NCBI GenBank assembly: GCA_003584705.1
Contig: AP018536.1
Span: forward strand, 2,356,001 to 2,420,000
Origin: Lachnospiraceae bacterium GAM79
GTDB taxonomy: Bacteria; Bacillota; Clostridia; Lachnospirales; Lachnospiraceae
Direction: 5' to 3'
DNA: 64,000 bases
The position numbers were made by a program, and so were the translations under genes. Below, in pieces: positions 43,719 to 53,223 of the stretch (position 1 is its first letter; each line of letters begins with the position of its first letter). The notes under the pieces were generated by a model, which was given only the letters and a program-made list of their open reading frames with translations, was not told where the DNA came from and ran no database searches.

Positions 43719-45353
43719 TTATCCTTTTACTCTTTTTTCCACCTCAAGCTGCAACATCTGATAATAAATCTCAGGATTACAGGAATCATATGCTTCCATA
43801 TATTGCTCCCACGCAGTCTCAAAATCTTCTGCCATGATCACCTGGGGAAGCCATTTGTGTTTCACCGCTTCCATCTGATCCCGGATCTGTCCCGCAGGAG
43901 AATTAGACGACAGGGATGTGGTATAACTGTACATGGGATACCATGCCCCGGGAGACTCATTGTTGCCGATCATATCCACATAATTTGTCACTCCGTAAGC
44001 AGAAAAACATTCCTGAATATCTTCCGGTTGATTTTTAAAAAATTCCGTTGTCTGATATTCCAGGGAAAATGCGTTGATCCCATCGGGAAGCTTTCCTTCC
44101 ACTCTGGGAAAATAAGAATAAAAACAAAAGTGTTTTCTCTTTTCCTCCGAAGTCATCCATCGCTTCGCCTGCTCCTCAGTCAGGTAGAACAATCCGTTCT
44201 CATCCACGCTATAGTCGACTCCCTCTTCGCCCCAGAATCGCAGTTTAATGATCTCCGGTTCCAGCAGATTACTGACAAACTGCAAAGCTCCGTCAATATC
44301 CTCGCAGGATACCGTAATGGATAAGCCTGTAGAGCTGTCCAGCTCTGCAGAGCGCGTTACATGCCATTGATTGGCGATTCCTTCCTCTCTGGTAATCGGA
44401 AGTGGAACATAATCGCAGCCCTGTTCTCTGAGCCCCTGCTCATCATAGGCAATTTGAATCGAATAATAGAACTGCCACCACTGATCCGGCATACCGCAGA
44501 CTGCCCCTGTGGATAATTTTGCCAGATAGTCCTCATAGGTCTCTGTAAATACTTCTGCACCGAGAATATCTTTGTGATATTCCTCATTCAGCTTTTTAAA
44601 GTACCATTTGGCAGTATCTGTGGTGTTATAATCGTAAACCTGTAATGTATCCGGATCCACAATACAGCTTCCGTCATTTGGATAACCATCCAGAAACTGC
44701 GGAATATTTTCCAGACAAAAATACCGCCAGTCATCACACAAAATCGTAAACGGAATGTTCGGTGTTCCATCCTCCATTACCGGGTTCGCTGCCACATAGC
44801 GCTCGATGAGATCAAAATATTCATCCACAGTATGAATCTCCGGATACCCCGCCCATTTCAGCACTCTGGTCTGGATCCAGAAGGCTTCACCTGAGTGGGT
44901 CACCTCCACATCTTCGCCATGGGTCACACCAAACTGTGGGATCCAATAGATATGACCGTCCGGTCTGCGGAATCTCTCCCACTGTTCTTCCGTCAGGTAA
45001 TTTTTGATATTGGGATAATTCTCCCAGTATTCATCTAAAGGAAGTAATGCCCCTGCCTCATAAAGACTGGTATCTCCGGAAATAAAATCCGGATATTCCC
45101 CACTCACAATATAACTGTTCAAGGCACTTTCCTTGGACTGTCCCACCAGCCATAGTTCTTCACAATCCGCACCTGTCAGGCGTGCGATTTCTTTTTTTAT
45201 ATCATTATTCTGGTCAATAGATTCTCCCTCCACAGCAAAAAAAGCTGTGAAATGCTTCACATTGTTCTGCGCCGCTGTCTGTGCATATGCAAAATATAAT
45301 ATTCCGCCCAAAAGTCCAAATACTGCTACTGCTGCAATGATTCTTTTTTTCAA
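43719..45353 (-). CDS. Second extracellular sugar-binding protein, membrane-anchored or secreted
   Basis: 544-residue family-1 solute-binding protein, closely related to the lipoprotein at 33008-34714 ('YPDFISGDTSLYEAGALLPLD', 'HIYWIPQFG', 'TILCDDWRYFCLE', 'FLDGYPNDGSC'). The N-terminus has one hydrophobic helix ('AAVAVFGLLGGILYFAYAQ') and no lipobox Cys, so it is either cleaved after 'AYA' or stays anchored by that helix. The start is a TTG at 45353 overlapping the endonuclease IV stop (TTGA), with AGAGG 8 nt upstream. It may offer a different ligand range to the same permeases. Confidence 0.9.
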   Translation of the reverse strand: MKKRIIAAVAVFGLLGGILYFAYAQTAAQNNVKHFTAFFAVEGESIDQNNDIKKEIARLTGADCEELWLVGQSKESALNSYIVSGEYPDFISGDTSLYEAGALLPLDEYWENYPNIKNYLTEEQWERFRRPDGHIYWIPQFGVTHGEDVEVTHSGEAFWIQTRVLKWAGYPEIHTVDEYFDLIERYVAANPVMEDGTPNIPFTILCDDWRYFCLENIPQFLDGYPNDGSCIVDPDTLQVYDYNTTDTAKWYFKKLNEEYHKDILGAEVFTETYEDYLAKLSTGAVCGMPDQWWQFYYSIQIAYDEQGLREQGCDYVPLPITREEGIANQWHVTRSAELDSSTGLSITVSCEDIDGALQFVSNLLEPEIIKLRFWGEEGVDYSVDENGLFYLTEEQAKRWMTSEEKRKHFCFYSYFPRVEGKLPDGINAFSLEYQTTEFFKNQPEDIQECFSAYGVTNYVDMIGNNESPGAWYPMYSYTTSLSSNSPAGQIRDQMEAVKHKWLPQVIMAEDFETAWEQYMEAYDSCNPEIYYQMLQLEVEKRVKG

Positions 45354-46246
45354 TCGTCTGTCCTCTTATCCATCTGTTTTGAGGCTTTCAGCCATGCAAT
45401 CTCCTGCTTGTAAGGTGGAATGGTCTTCTTGTCTTCGCCCTCCGCACACAGCCATGGTGTCTCCAAGATTTTGGGCACGGCGGTAAACCGTTCGTCATGG
45501 ACGATCCGATGCAGGGTCTCATAGCCGATGGTACCCTGTCCGATATTGGCATGGCGGTCCTTGTGGGCTCCTAAGGGATTCAGGCTGTCGTTCACATGGA
45601 TCACTGCAATCTGGTTCAATCCCAGAATCTTGTCAAACTGCGCAAGCACACCTTCGTAATCATTCACCAGATCATATCCGGCATCGTTCACATGGCAGGT
45701 GTCAAAGCATACCCGCAGTCTGTCCTTCCGCTCTACTCTGTCATAGATCTTTCGCAGCTCTTCGAAAGTTCTGCCGACCTCACTGCCCTTGCCTGCCATG
45801 GTTTCCAGTGCGATATTGACCTCACTGTCATCCGCATCAAGCACCAGATTCAGTCCCTTTGCGATCTGCTCCACGGATGCTTCCACACCGGCACTTAAGG
45901 AAGATCCCGGATGCAGTACCAGTACCTTACTGTGAAAGGCTGCGGCACGCTTTACTTCTTTTGCCAGAAATTCCACGCCGAAATCAAACATTTCCGGCTT
46001 CTCCATGTTGCCTAAATTAATAATATAGGGAGCATGAATGACGATTTCCCGGATACCTGCTTTTTCGGCATAGGAAATCCCCTCATCAATTCTCAGCTCT
46101 CCGATTTCCTTGCGTCTAGTGTTCTGGGGTGCCCCGGTGTAGACCATCAGCACGTTGGCACCGTAGCTTTCCGCCTCCTTCACAGAGCCTAAAAACATTT
46201 CTTTTCCCGACATTCCCACATGGGAACCCAATAATATCTCAGCCAT
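45350..46246 (-). CDS. nfo: Endonuclease IV (deoxyribonuclease IV)
   Basis: Zinc-dependent AP endonuclease of base-excision repair, 298 residues, TIM barrel. Metal-ligand motifs: 'VIHAPYIINLG', 'LVLHPGSS', 'ALETMAGKGSEVG', 'VCFDTCHVNDAGYD', 'IHVNDSLNPLGAHKDRHANIGQG'. Promoter with TATAAT at 46343-46338 and a weak -35. Its stop overlaps the TTG start of the sugar-binding-protein gene, so this repair gene is transcribed into the xylan locus. Confidence 0.96.
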   Translation of the reverse strand: MAEILLGSHVGMSGKEMFLGSVKEAESYGANVLMVYTGAPQNTRRKEIGELRIDEGISYAEKAGIREIVIHAPYIINLGNMEKPEMFDFGVEFLAKEVKRAAAFHSKVLVLHPGSSLSAGVEASVEQIAKGLNLVLDADDSEVNIALETMAGKGSEVGRTFEELRKIYDRVERKDRLRVCFDTCHVNDAGYDLVNDYEGVLAQFDKILGLNQIAVIHVNDSLNPLGAHKDRHANIGQGTIGYETLHRIVHDERFTAVPKILETPWLCAEGEDKKTIPPYKQEIAWLKASKQMDKRTDD

Positions 46247-46337
46247 GATCTCTCCTTATCCGGAAATTCTTTTTTCAAAATTTATCATCTCACAGCTATC
46301 AGTTTGGCACAATCGGGAAGGTTTTACAAGAGTTTTT

Positions 46338-46343
46338 ATTATA
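46338..46343 (-). promoter_or_regulatory. -10 element upstream of nfo
   Basis: Minus strand TATAAT, about 92 nt before the nfo ATG. The nearest -35-like hexamer (TTGAAA) is 20 bp away, so the promoter is only moderately convincing. Confidence 0.4.
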
Positions 46344-46393
46344 CCGCCTATCTCCCATATTTCTTTCAATAATAGAATATCTTTTAAAACATT

Positions 46394-46798
46394 TTACGGT
46401 AAAATTGTTAGCAACTCTTCAATTTTTTTAATGTGGTAATCTGCTTTGGCGTACGAATATGCTTCACCAGTTCCTACCGCCTGCATATTTCCAGCCTTTG
46501 CTGCATCAATACCCGCATAGGCATCTTCTACAACAATACATTCCTCCGGTTGCAAATCAAGGTACTCTGCCGCCTTTAAAAACACTTCGGGATCCGGCTT
46601 TGATTTTGAGATATTGGTACCATCTGATATTGCATCAAATGCCTCTTCAAGTGCCACTTTTTTCAAAATAATCTTAGCTTTTCTACTGGATGAGCCCAGT
46701 GCTATTTTGTACCCTCTTTCATGTAAATCTGCCAACGTTTTTCGCACTGCATTGCTCACATCCGAAGGTACCATATTTTCAAGATAAATCCGTACCAT
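46394..46798 (-). pseudogene. HAD hydrolase (beta-phosphoglucomutase-like), N-terminus missing
   Basis: 134 codons corresponding to the C-terminal two thirds of a HAD subfamily-I phosphatase. Motif II 'ALGSSSRKAKIIL', motif III Lys in 'KSKPDPEVF' and motif IV 'VVEDAYAGIDAAKAG' are intact. The N-terminal part with the nucleophile motif DxDG and half the cap is absent; the sequence upstream belongs to an unrelated small reading frame that overlaps it by 20 nt. Without the nucleophile Asp it cannot be active, so it is a remnant. Confidence 0.75.
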
Positions 46799-47027
46799 AC
46801 GATATTCCCAGCTGCTGAAAATACTCCTTAACTGCCATTATAGACCGGTTATATGTATAGATATCACTGTCAGAATCCACCCGTGCAAACGTTTCACTAT
46901 CATAAACTGCCTGTTGCATTTCCTGATATAAATGAGAATACGATACCTCAATATTTTGCAGATATGCGGTTACGATATTGCTTTCCGCCCTTCTGTTCTT
47001 CCCCCGTACCCATTTCCGTCGATTCAT
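46779..47027 (-). CDS. Small basic protein of unknown function
   Basis: 82 residues starting with a basic stretch ('RRKWVRGKNRRAE'), then a helical region ending 'YNRSIMAVKEYFQQLGIS'. An AAGGATGAG site precedes the ATG. I do not recognise the family. It overlaps the truncated HAD gene by 20 nt, so it may be part of the rearranged junction rather than a working gene. Confidence 0.45.
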   Translation of the reverse strand: MNRRKWVRGKNRRAESNIVTAYLQNIEVSYSHLYQEMQQAVYDSETFARVDSDSDIYTYNRSIMAVKEYFQQLGISYGTDLS

Positions 47028-47052
47028 CTTCTCATCCTTCTCTTTTCACTGA

Positions 47053-47096
47053 CCAGAAAGGGGAACCTTTCCGCCTTTCGGTTTCAAAGTTCCCCT
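47053..47096 (-). terminator. Terminator after the flavoprotein gene
   Basis: AGGGGAACCTTT pairs with AAAGTTCCCCT around a 15-nt loop, just downstream of the stop at 47105. The T tract is short (TTTCT), so strength is uncertain. Confidence 0.65.
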
Positions 47097-47104
47097 ATTC
47101 AGGA

Positions 47105-47737
47105 TTATCTTATAAAATTCGTTCGTATACGGCTCTCTTCTTCCGGCAGTTTCAATCCCATTTTCAGTCCCAGGTTCTTGCAGTTAATGAAAAATGCCAT
47201 ATTGTTCCCAAGGGTTCGCATGGTCTGCAATCCCTCCAGATCCTGCCGCACGTCTTCCGGGCAGGCCCCGTGTGCCATGTTCCAATACTGTGAAGTGACA
47301 ATGGGCATCTGCATGAGACCGAAATACTTATTCATCTGGTCCCAGGTTGCTGTGGTTCCAGCTCTTCTGGCCGAGATCACGGCCGCTGCCGGTTTCAGCC
47401 GGAAGTGGCTGCTGCCGCCATTCAGATCCGCATAAAAGACTCTGTCCATAAAAGAAGTCATGGCTCCTGTGGCACCCGCCCAGTGAACGGGAGTTCCGAA
47501 TACGAATCCGTCATAATCTCCGGCAATCTCCAGGAATTCATTAACCGAATCCTGGAACACACATTTCCCTGTGCCCTGACATTTTTTACAGGCAATACAG
47601 CCACTCAATGCTTTATTACCAATCCAGAAAATGTCCGTATCCACTCCGTTATCATTTAATGCTCTGGACACCTCACACAATGCGGTGTAGGTGCATCCCT
47701 CTCTGTGGGGGCTGCCATTGATCAACAATACTTTCAT
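47105..47737 (-). CDS. NAD(P)H-dependent FMN reductase / iron-sulfur flavoprotein family
   Basis: 210 residues, flavodoxin fold. N-terminal FMN-binding 'LLINGSPHREGCTYTALCEV'. A Cys cluster 'CIACKKCQGTGKC' (residues about 47-59) as in iron-sulfur flavoproteins and related reductases. 'GTPVHWAGATGAMTSFMDR' contacts the flavin. The substrate is unknown. It follows the truncated flavodoxin by 22 nt with a GAGGAAA site. Confidence 0.88.
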   Translation of the reverse strand: MKVLLINGSPHREGCTYTALCEVSRALNDNGVDTDIFWIGNKALSGCIACKKCQGTGKCVFQDSVNEFLEIAGDYDGFVFGTPVHWAGATGAMTSFMDRVFYADLNGGSSHFRLKPAAAVISARRAGTTATWDQMNKYFGLMQMPIVTSQYWNMAHGACPEDVRQDLEGLQTMRTLGNNMAFFINCKNLGLKMGLKLPEEESRIRTNFIR

Positions 47738-47758
47738 TGTTGCGCTTTCCTCATTTCC

Positions 47759-48013
47759 TTATTCATTCAGATTCAGAGAAGCCACCCAGTCTGCCGCATC
47801 TGCATCGGATGCACCGGAGCTAAATCTGTGACCTTCCTGCCAGTCACCGGTCCCTGCCATCTCTTCCAGAAGATTGCCGCTGTCACCCAGTCCGGAAGAT
47901 GAAGAGGTGCAGAACGGAATCACGGTCTTACCCGTAAAGTCATTGCCTTTGACAAAATTGTCTACCGGCCATGCTGCGATTCCCCACCAGATCGGATAGC
48001 CTGCATCTGTCAA
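47759..48013 (-). pseudogene. Flavodoxin, 5' part lost at the accessory-element junction
   Basis: The C-terminal half of a flavodoxin-like protein: 'GYPIWWGIAAWPVDNFVKG', 'TVIPFCTSSSSGLGDSG' and an end at 'DWVASLNLNE'. In intact relatives the stretch before GYPIWW is a hydrophobic strand (like 'IFLGYP'). Here homology stops at about 48002 and the preceding codons (LTDA) belong to the neighbouring AT-rich DNA. The serine-recombinase genes begin about 170 nt away, so an integration into this gene is the simplest reading. Confidence 0.78.
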
Positions 48014-48124
48014 GACTGGGACAAAAAAAATTTTATTTTTTTCTGTACATATTCTATCAAACCCTTACTGATTTTTAAAGTACAGAATAGTTTATTACTC
48101 TTAACCTTTTCGTTACTACCCATA

Positions 48125-48159
48125 GAAGAAGCCAGCAGCTTTTTCACTACTGGCTTTCT
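48125..48159 (-). terminator. Terminator after the recombinase operon
   Basis: AAGAAGCCAGCAG pairs with CTACTGGCTTTC around an 8-nt loop, 20-50 nt beyond the last recombinase stop. The T tract on the minus strand is interrupted (TTCTTCT). Confidence 0.6.
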
Positions 48160-48178
48160 ATATTACTCATTTTGTTTA

Positions 48179-49759
48179 CTACACTGCATTTCGGATAAAG
48201 TTCTCACCCTTAAACACAACCTCTATGTCTTTGTCGTTGTAAATGAGCACCTTATCAATTATGTTAGAAAGTACATCTCCGTCATACTGCTCCAGCATAC
48301 TATACTGGGTTAGCTGTTCTATCTTCTCCTCTGCGTCAGGCTCCTGATTTGCAACTTTCTCCTGCAAATCTGATATCTGATTCTCCAGATCAGCTAACAG
48401 CTCTTGGTTTGTTTTTCTTAGCTGCACATATTCTTCTTTTGTGTACTTTCCCTCTCTGTATGACTGATAACAAGAAACTGTGCTGTTTGATATTCTGTCA
48501 TACTCCGCTTTAAGCTCACTAATCAAATACTCATCGCTTGTCACCTTCCTTTTATCCTTTGATGCCTTTTTAAGTTCTTCTTCCTGTATAAGTGTTCTAC
48601 AGATTTCCTTTGTGATTTCCAGCACCTTGTCCTGTGCTTCTGACTTCAGCATAAAAATCTGCTGACATTCGCCAGTCCTTACCATCCTGCGTTTTGGACA
48701 GAGGAGCTTCGGTGTACATACTGCACTGGAATTCATCAGCTTTCTTCCACAATAGGGACAGATAAAAAGATTTTTCTTACGTTTCTTTGTACTCTTTTCA
48801 ATCCCTCTGGCTTCAACCCGTAGCATTTTATTGACTTCATCAAACATTTCATCGCTTACTATTCTTGGTATTGCACCTTCTACAACAGACCAGTCCTCTT
48901 TATTTCGTTTGCGAACCTTCTTATTATCTCCAAAACCAACAGTTTCACATTTATTCTGGATCATTATTCCTTTGTACTGCTCATTCTGGACAATCGCTAT
49001 AACTTCTGAATTATCCCACATATAATCCCCTTTATTATGAACCGGAACATAATTGATTCCATTCTTCCACTGGTTTTGAACTCTTGTCGGGATTTTTCTC
49101 TCATTTAATATGCGGGCAACCTCACTTGCATTATATCCTGCAATGATCAGTGAAAATATCTCCACAACAACCTTTGCAGCTTCTTCATCTATTATCAGCT
49201 TATGCTTATCGTCTGGATCTTTCTTGTATCCATAGCAGACAAATGATGCCGTGTATTCGCCGCTCAGATTTCTTGTCCTTCTGGCACTCTTTACCTTTCT
49301 TGATAAATCCATACTGTAAAGCTGGTAAATCAGATTCTTATAAGCTACATCCATTCCTCCGGTAACACCAAAGATTCTGTCACTGTCATAATTATCGTTG
49401 ACAGAAATAAACCTCATTCCCATTGCAGGGAATACAAACTCCAGATAGTTGCCTACTTCAAGGTAATCCCTTCCAAATCGTGAAAAGTCTTTTACTATGA
49501 TACATTCAAATCTTCCAAGCTCTGCGTCCTGTATGAGCCTTTGGAATTCTGCCCTGTTATTGAACATTGTTCCCGAATATCCGTCATCAAAGTATTCCAG
49601 TACCTCAAAACCTGCAAATTCCTCTGTTTTCTTGATATACGCATACAAGAGTTTTCTCTGTCCTGTAATACTGTTACTTTCGTCTTTTGTTCCTTCTTTT
49701 ACCTCCTCATCCGCATCCGAGAGACGGATATAAAAGGCTAATTTTCTTTTCTCAGCCAT
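48179..49759 (-). CDS. Large serine recombinase 3
   Basis: 526 residues. Resolvase catalytic domain (1-160) with nucleophile Ser in 'FYIRLSDADE', 'DDGYSGTMFNNR' and 'IIVKDFSRFGRDYLEVGNY'. A recombinase domain follows (about 190-300), then a zinc ribbon ('CPYCGRKL', 'CPKRRMVRTGECQQ') and a C-terminal coiled coil. It starts on the last base of the upstream recombinase's stop codon (TAATG), so translation is coupled. Members integrate or excise mobile elements; which of the three proteins does which step cannot be read from sequence. Confidence 0.95.
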   Translation of the reverse strand: MAEKRKLAFYIRLSDADEEVKEGTKDESNSITGQRKLLYAYIKKTEEFAGFEVLEYFDDGYSGTMFNNRAEFQRLIQDAELGRFECIIVKDFSRFGRDYLEVGNYLEFVFPAMGMRFISVNDNYDSDRIFGVTGGMDVAYKNLIYQLYSMDLSRKVKSARRTRNLSGEYTASFVCYGYKKDPDDKHKLIIDEEAAKVVVEIFSLIIAGYNASEVARILNERKIPTRVQNQWKNGINYVPVHNKGDYMWDNSEVIAIVQNEQYKGIMIQNKCETVGFGDNKKVRKRNKEDWSVVEGAIPRIVSDEMFDEVNKMLRVEARGIEKSTKKRKKNLFICPYCGRKLMNSSAVCTPKLLCPKRRMVRTGECQQIFMLKSEAQDKVLEITKEICRTLIQEEELKKASKDKRKVTSDEYLISELKAEYDRISNSTVSCYQSYREGKYTKEEYVQLRKTNQELLADLENQISDLQEKVANQEPDAEEKIEQLTQYSMLEQYDGDVLSNIIDKVLIYNDKDIEVVFKGENFIRNAV

Positions 49760-51402
49760 TATCCTGCCTCTCTTTCCATATTCAGTTCTGCGAATTTTTT
49801 CAGTTCATCTTCATAGTTCAAAACGATCTCAAGATTCTTGTTTTCGTATATGCGTACCTGTGCAACAAACAAATCGACCATTTCCTGCGTCAACTTGCGT
49901 TTTCCTTTAAAACGGAGCATTTCAGCTTTTAACTGGGCAACGGTCTTTTCAGCACTTTCATACTGACTTGCCGCCTGCCTGTATTCATCAGCCTGTATCT
50001 TCAATTTCTCAATACGCTGTGAATACTCCCTGTTCAGTTGCAGATATTCCTTTTCATCAAGCAAATCTTCCGTGTAATCAGCATACAGACCGCTCTTTAA
50101 TTCCATAAGTCTGTCCATTTCCTTGACACACTTATTCACAGCTTCCGTATATACCTGTTCCTGTCTGATTACACTGCTGTCATTGTGATGTTCCTTTAAT
50201 ATTTTTTCCCTGTCAATAAAGACCTGTATCTGCTCCTTTATAACAGCAAGCACCGCTGCATATATATCGTCTACCTTTACAGGCAGGCAGTTGCAACTGT
50301 CCTTTCCATATCTTTTTCTATGCGTACACATATAAACCTTTCCATATTTCTCAGGGTGGATATGGATACTGCTTCCACAACAGCCGCAGGTGATTTTGCC
50401 TTTCAGCATATTCACGGTCTGCTTTTTTGCTGGCTTTATTACCTTTCTTTTGTTCTTCTGCACCGCATAGAACTGTTCCTTTGTGATAAGTGCAATATGA
50501 TGATTTTCAAAAACATACCACTCATCTTTATTGGTAGTATGCCTCTTTTCGTGTCTGTACAAGCATACCCTGTCTTTACCTGTCACATATCTTCCAATAT
50601 AGACTTCATTCTTTAAAATCTGTGACAATGTATCAACAGTCCACTTAACTCCACGCAGCTTTTCAAGTTTCTCTATATTATGCCTTACTTTGTACTGGGC
50701 AGGTGTAAGGATATGCTTCGCATTCAGTTCTGCCGCTATCACAGAATGCAGTGTACCTTTTTCTGCCTCATTAAAAATCCACCTTACAACATCTGCGGCT
50801 TCCTTATCCTCAACCATTACCCTGACTTTGTTTTCATCAAGAACCACCTTATACCCATAAGTCACTCTGCCAACTGGAATACCTTTTTCCATCGCTTCCT
50901 GCTTACTGGAAGATATTTTCTTTGAAATATCCTTAGCATACAGATCATTGGCTATATTCGTGACCGCAACCATAAGGTCTGCGTCTTTCTTTGAGGAATC
51001 ATAATTATCCGTAATCGCTACAAAGCGGATATTCATCATCGGGAATACACGCTCTACCAGATTGCCCGTTTCAATGTAATCTCTACCCAAGCGGGACAAA
51101 TCCTTTACGACAATGCAGTTGATCCTTCCTGCCCTCATATCTGACATCATACGCTCAAATTCCGGTCTGTCGAATGTTGTACCGGAAATTTCATCATCCA
51201 TATAGATGTCATGGATTTCCATATCCATCTGCTGATCCACAAAGTTCTTAATGAGATTTCTCTGATTGATCAGGGTTTTTCTGTCTCTCGTTTCATCTTT
51301 TTCCGCAGACAATCTCACATATATGGCAGTTTTATACACTTTGGATAATACATTCAGTGTATCCGGTGATTGTTTCGGCTGTGTTCTTGACTTCCTTGCC
51401 AT
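49759..51402 (-). CDS. Large serine recombinase 2
   Basis: 547 residues. Nucleophile Ser in 'IYVRLSAEKDE', 'DDEISGTTFDRPEFERM', 'IVVKDLSRLGRDYIETGN'. Recombinase domain about 195-320, zinc ribbon 'CGCCGSSIHIHPEK...CTHRK', long coiled coil 390-500. It abuts the stop of recombinase 1 directly (TAA then ATG). The N-terminal 25 residues ('ARKSRTQPKQSPD') extend beyond the usual start of the catalytic domain. Confidence 0.95.
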   Translation of the reverse strand: MARKSRTQPKQSPDTLNVLSKVYKTAIYVRLSAEKDETRDRKTLINQRNLIKNFVDQQMDMEIHDIYMDDEISGTTFDRPEFERMMSDMRAGRINCIVVKDLSRLGRDYIETGNLVERVFPMMNIRFVAITDNYDSSKKDADLMVAVTNIANDLYAKDISKKISSSKQEAMEKGIPVGRVTYGYKVVLDENKVRVMVEDKEAADVVRWIFNEAEKGTLHSVIAAELNAKHILTPAQYKVRHNIEKLEKLRGVKWTVDTLSQILKNEVYIGRYVTGKDRVCLYRHEKRHTTNKDEWYVFENHHIALITKEQFYAVQKNKRKVIKPAKKQTVNMLKGKITCGCCGSSIHIHPEKYGKVYMCTHRKRYGKDSCNCLPVKVDDIYAAVLAVIKEQIQVFIDREKILKEHHNDSSVIRQEQVYTEAVNKCVKEMDRLMELKSGLYADYTEDLLDEKEYLQLNREYSQRIEKLKIQADEYRQAASQYESAEKTVAQLKAEMLRFKGKRKLTQEMVDLFVAQVRIYENKNLEIVLNYEDELKKFAELNMEREAG

Positions 51403-53064
51403 TTAGACCACCAGCCTTTCCGTATCCTGCTGTTTTTCCAGCTCCCCGGCTCTTGCAACGATTTTCCTGTATTCATCGTCACAATCCAGTACGATTTCTA
51501 TATCACCGCCCTCATATACCTTTACGGACTGTATAAGGCTCACTACCACATTACGGGTAAGAGAAGGCATTGTTTTCCATTTCCTGTGTTCTTCCAGCCA
51601 CTCGGTATCTCTTTCAATTCCGGCAGCAATGTTTTCTGCTTCTTTCTGTAACCTGTCGATTGCCTTTTCCGCTTCAGACCTTTTTACTTCAAAGCTCTCC
51701 TTGATAATCGCAAAGTCTGATTTATCAACGATTCCATCTTTGTAGTCCTCATAAAGTGAAACAAGCATCTGATTATATTTGGTTATCTCTTTCTCTTTTG
51801 CACTGATCCTCTCTTTTGTCTTTTTCTGGTCTATTCTGAAATTGGCATTGTTGCCAGCTTCCTTTATCACTTCATCAGCGTCCAGAAGTGTTGCTGTCAT
51901 TTCCCTCAAGGTATCAAATACACGGCTTTCCAAGTCTGCCTCTTTTATCCTGTGGGAGCTGCACTTCTTATTCTTCTTGTTATTGGAACACATATAGTAA
52001 ACATACTTTTTCCCATTTACCGTAGACACCTTTCGTGTCATAAGTGCTCCACAATCGGCACATACTGCTATTCCGGATAAAAGATAGATAGAGTCTTTCC
52101 CCGGTGCCATTCTCATATCCACTGACAACAGACGCTGTACAATCTGGAATGTTCTTAAAGATACCAGTGCCTCGTGATTGTTGTGGCATACTGCCCATTT
52201 CTCCTGTGGCTTTAATATCCTTGTTTTAACCTTATGGTTAGGTGTTGTGATTTTGCCCTGTACAAGCGTTCCTGTATAAATAATATTCGTTGCAATACGC
52301 CTTACAGCAACAGGAGTCCACAACAGCTCGTCTTTCTTCTGAAATGCTGTCTTATAATTCTCTCCCTTGCTGAGCTTATATGCCATAGGTGAGAGAATAC
52401 CAAGAGCATTCAGCTTGTCACTTATGGCATCAAGGCTCATTCCGTTCTTTATCCAGTGGAAAATATCCTGAACCACCGGACCAGCATATTCGTCAGGAAC
52501 AATCACATTATGGTCAATCTCAGATTTCTTGTAGCCATAGACACAGTAATTTCCTACAAATTCTCCGTTCTGTCTCTTTGTTTCAAGGTGGCTTCGGATT
52601 TTTATGGAAATATCCCTGCAATAAGCGTCATTGATAAGATTCTTAAACGGAATGATTATCTCGTTTCCCTGTGCCTGTGTATCTGCACTGTCATAGGCAT
52701 CATTGATCGCTATAAATCGTATCCCCATTGCAGGAAACATCCGCTCAATGTATCTCCCTGCGTCGATATACTCTCTTGCAAACCTCGAAAGATCTTTTAC
52801 AACGATACAGTCTATAATACCGTCTTTCACATCCTGCATCATAAGTTTAAATGCCGGACGGTCAAAAGTTGCCCCTGAATAGCCGTCATCCTCACGGATT
52901 GATACTATTTCAATATCTTCTTTGTCTTTTAAATAATTAAGTATCAGGGATTTCTGATTTGAGATACTGTTACTTTCAGCTTTTCTCACATCATCAAGAT
53001 CGCCATCTTCCTTAGATAATCTAACATAGATGGCTGCTCTGTAAATTCTTTTAGAATTGTTCAT
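51403..53064 (-). CDS. Large serine recombinase 1
   Basis: About 553 residues from the ATG at 53064 (AAGGAG 8 nt upstream). Nucleophile Ser in 'IYVRLSKEDGD', 'DDGYSGATFDRPAF', 'IVVKDLSRFAREYIDAG'. Recombinase domain about 195-320, zinc ribbon 'CADCGALM...CSNNKKNKKC', coiled coil 390-500. First of three tandem genes. The three are clearly homologous but diverged, so this is not a recent duplication. Confidence 0.95.
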   Translation of the reverse strand: MNNSKRIYRAAIYVRLSKEDGDLDDVRKAESNSISNQKSLILNYLKDKEDIEIVSIREDDGYSGATFDRPAFKLMMQDVKDGIIDCIVVKDLSRFAREYIDAGRYIERMFPAMGIRFIAINDAYDSADTQAQGNEIIIPFKNLINDAYCRDISIKIRSHLETKRQNGEFVGNYCVYGYKKSEIDHNVIVPDEYAGPVVQDIFHWIKNGMSLDAISDKLNALGILSPMAYKLSKGENYKTAFQKKDELLWTPVAVRRIATNIIYTGTLVQGKITTPNHKVKTRILKPQEKWAVCHNNHEALVSLRTFQIVQRLLSVDMRMAPGKDSIYLLSGIAVCADCGALMTRKVSTVNGKKYVYYMCSNNKKNKKCSSHRIKEADLESRVFDTLREMTATLLDADEVIKEAGNNANFRIDQKKTKERISAKEKEITKYNQMLVSLYEDYKDGIVDKSDFAIIKESFEVKRSEAEKAIDRLQKEAENIAAGIERDTEWLEEHRKWKTMPSLTRNVVVSLIQSVKVYEGGDIEIVLDCDDEYRKIVARAGELEKQQDTERLVV

Positions 53065-53223
53065 GTCCACCACTCCTTCGATTTTCTAAGTTAGAAGTCC
53101 CAAATCAAGAGGAATGGAAACATAAATATGAAATTGATACCCTTTCGGGTTAGATGTCCTTATTTGTCTGTAATGATATCACAAATCCATCTGAATTTCC
53201 ACCCCTAATTTTGGCTGACTGCT

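Noticed and set aside
48179..53064. Reading the three recombinases as a DNA-inversion (phase-variation) system
   Set aside because: I found no pair of inverted recombination sites flanking a promoter or gene near them; the break in the flavodoxin gene fits integration better.
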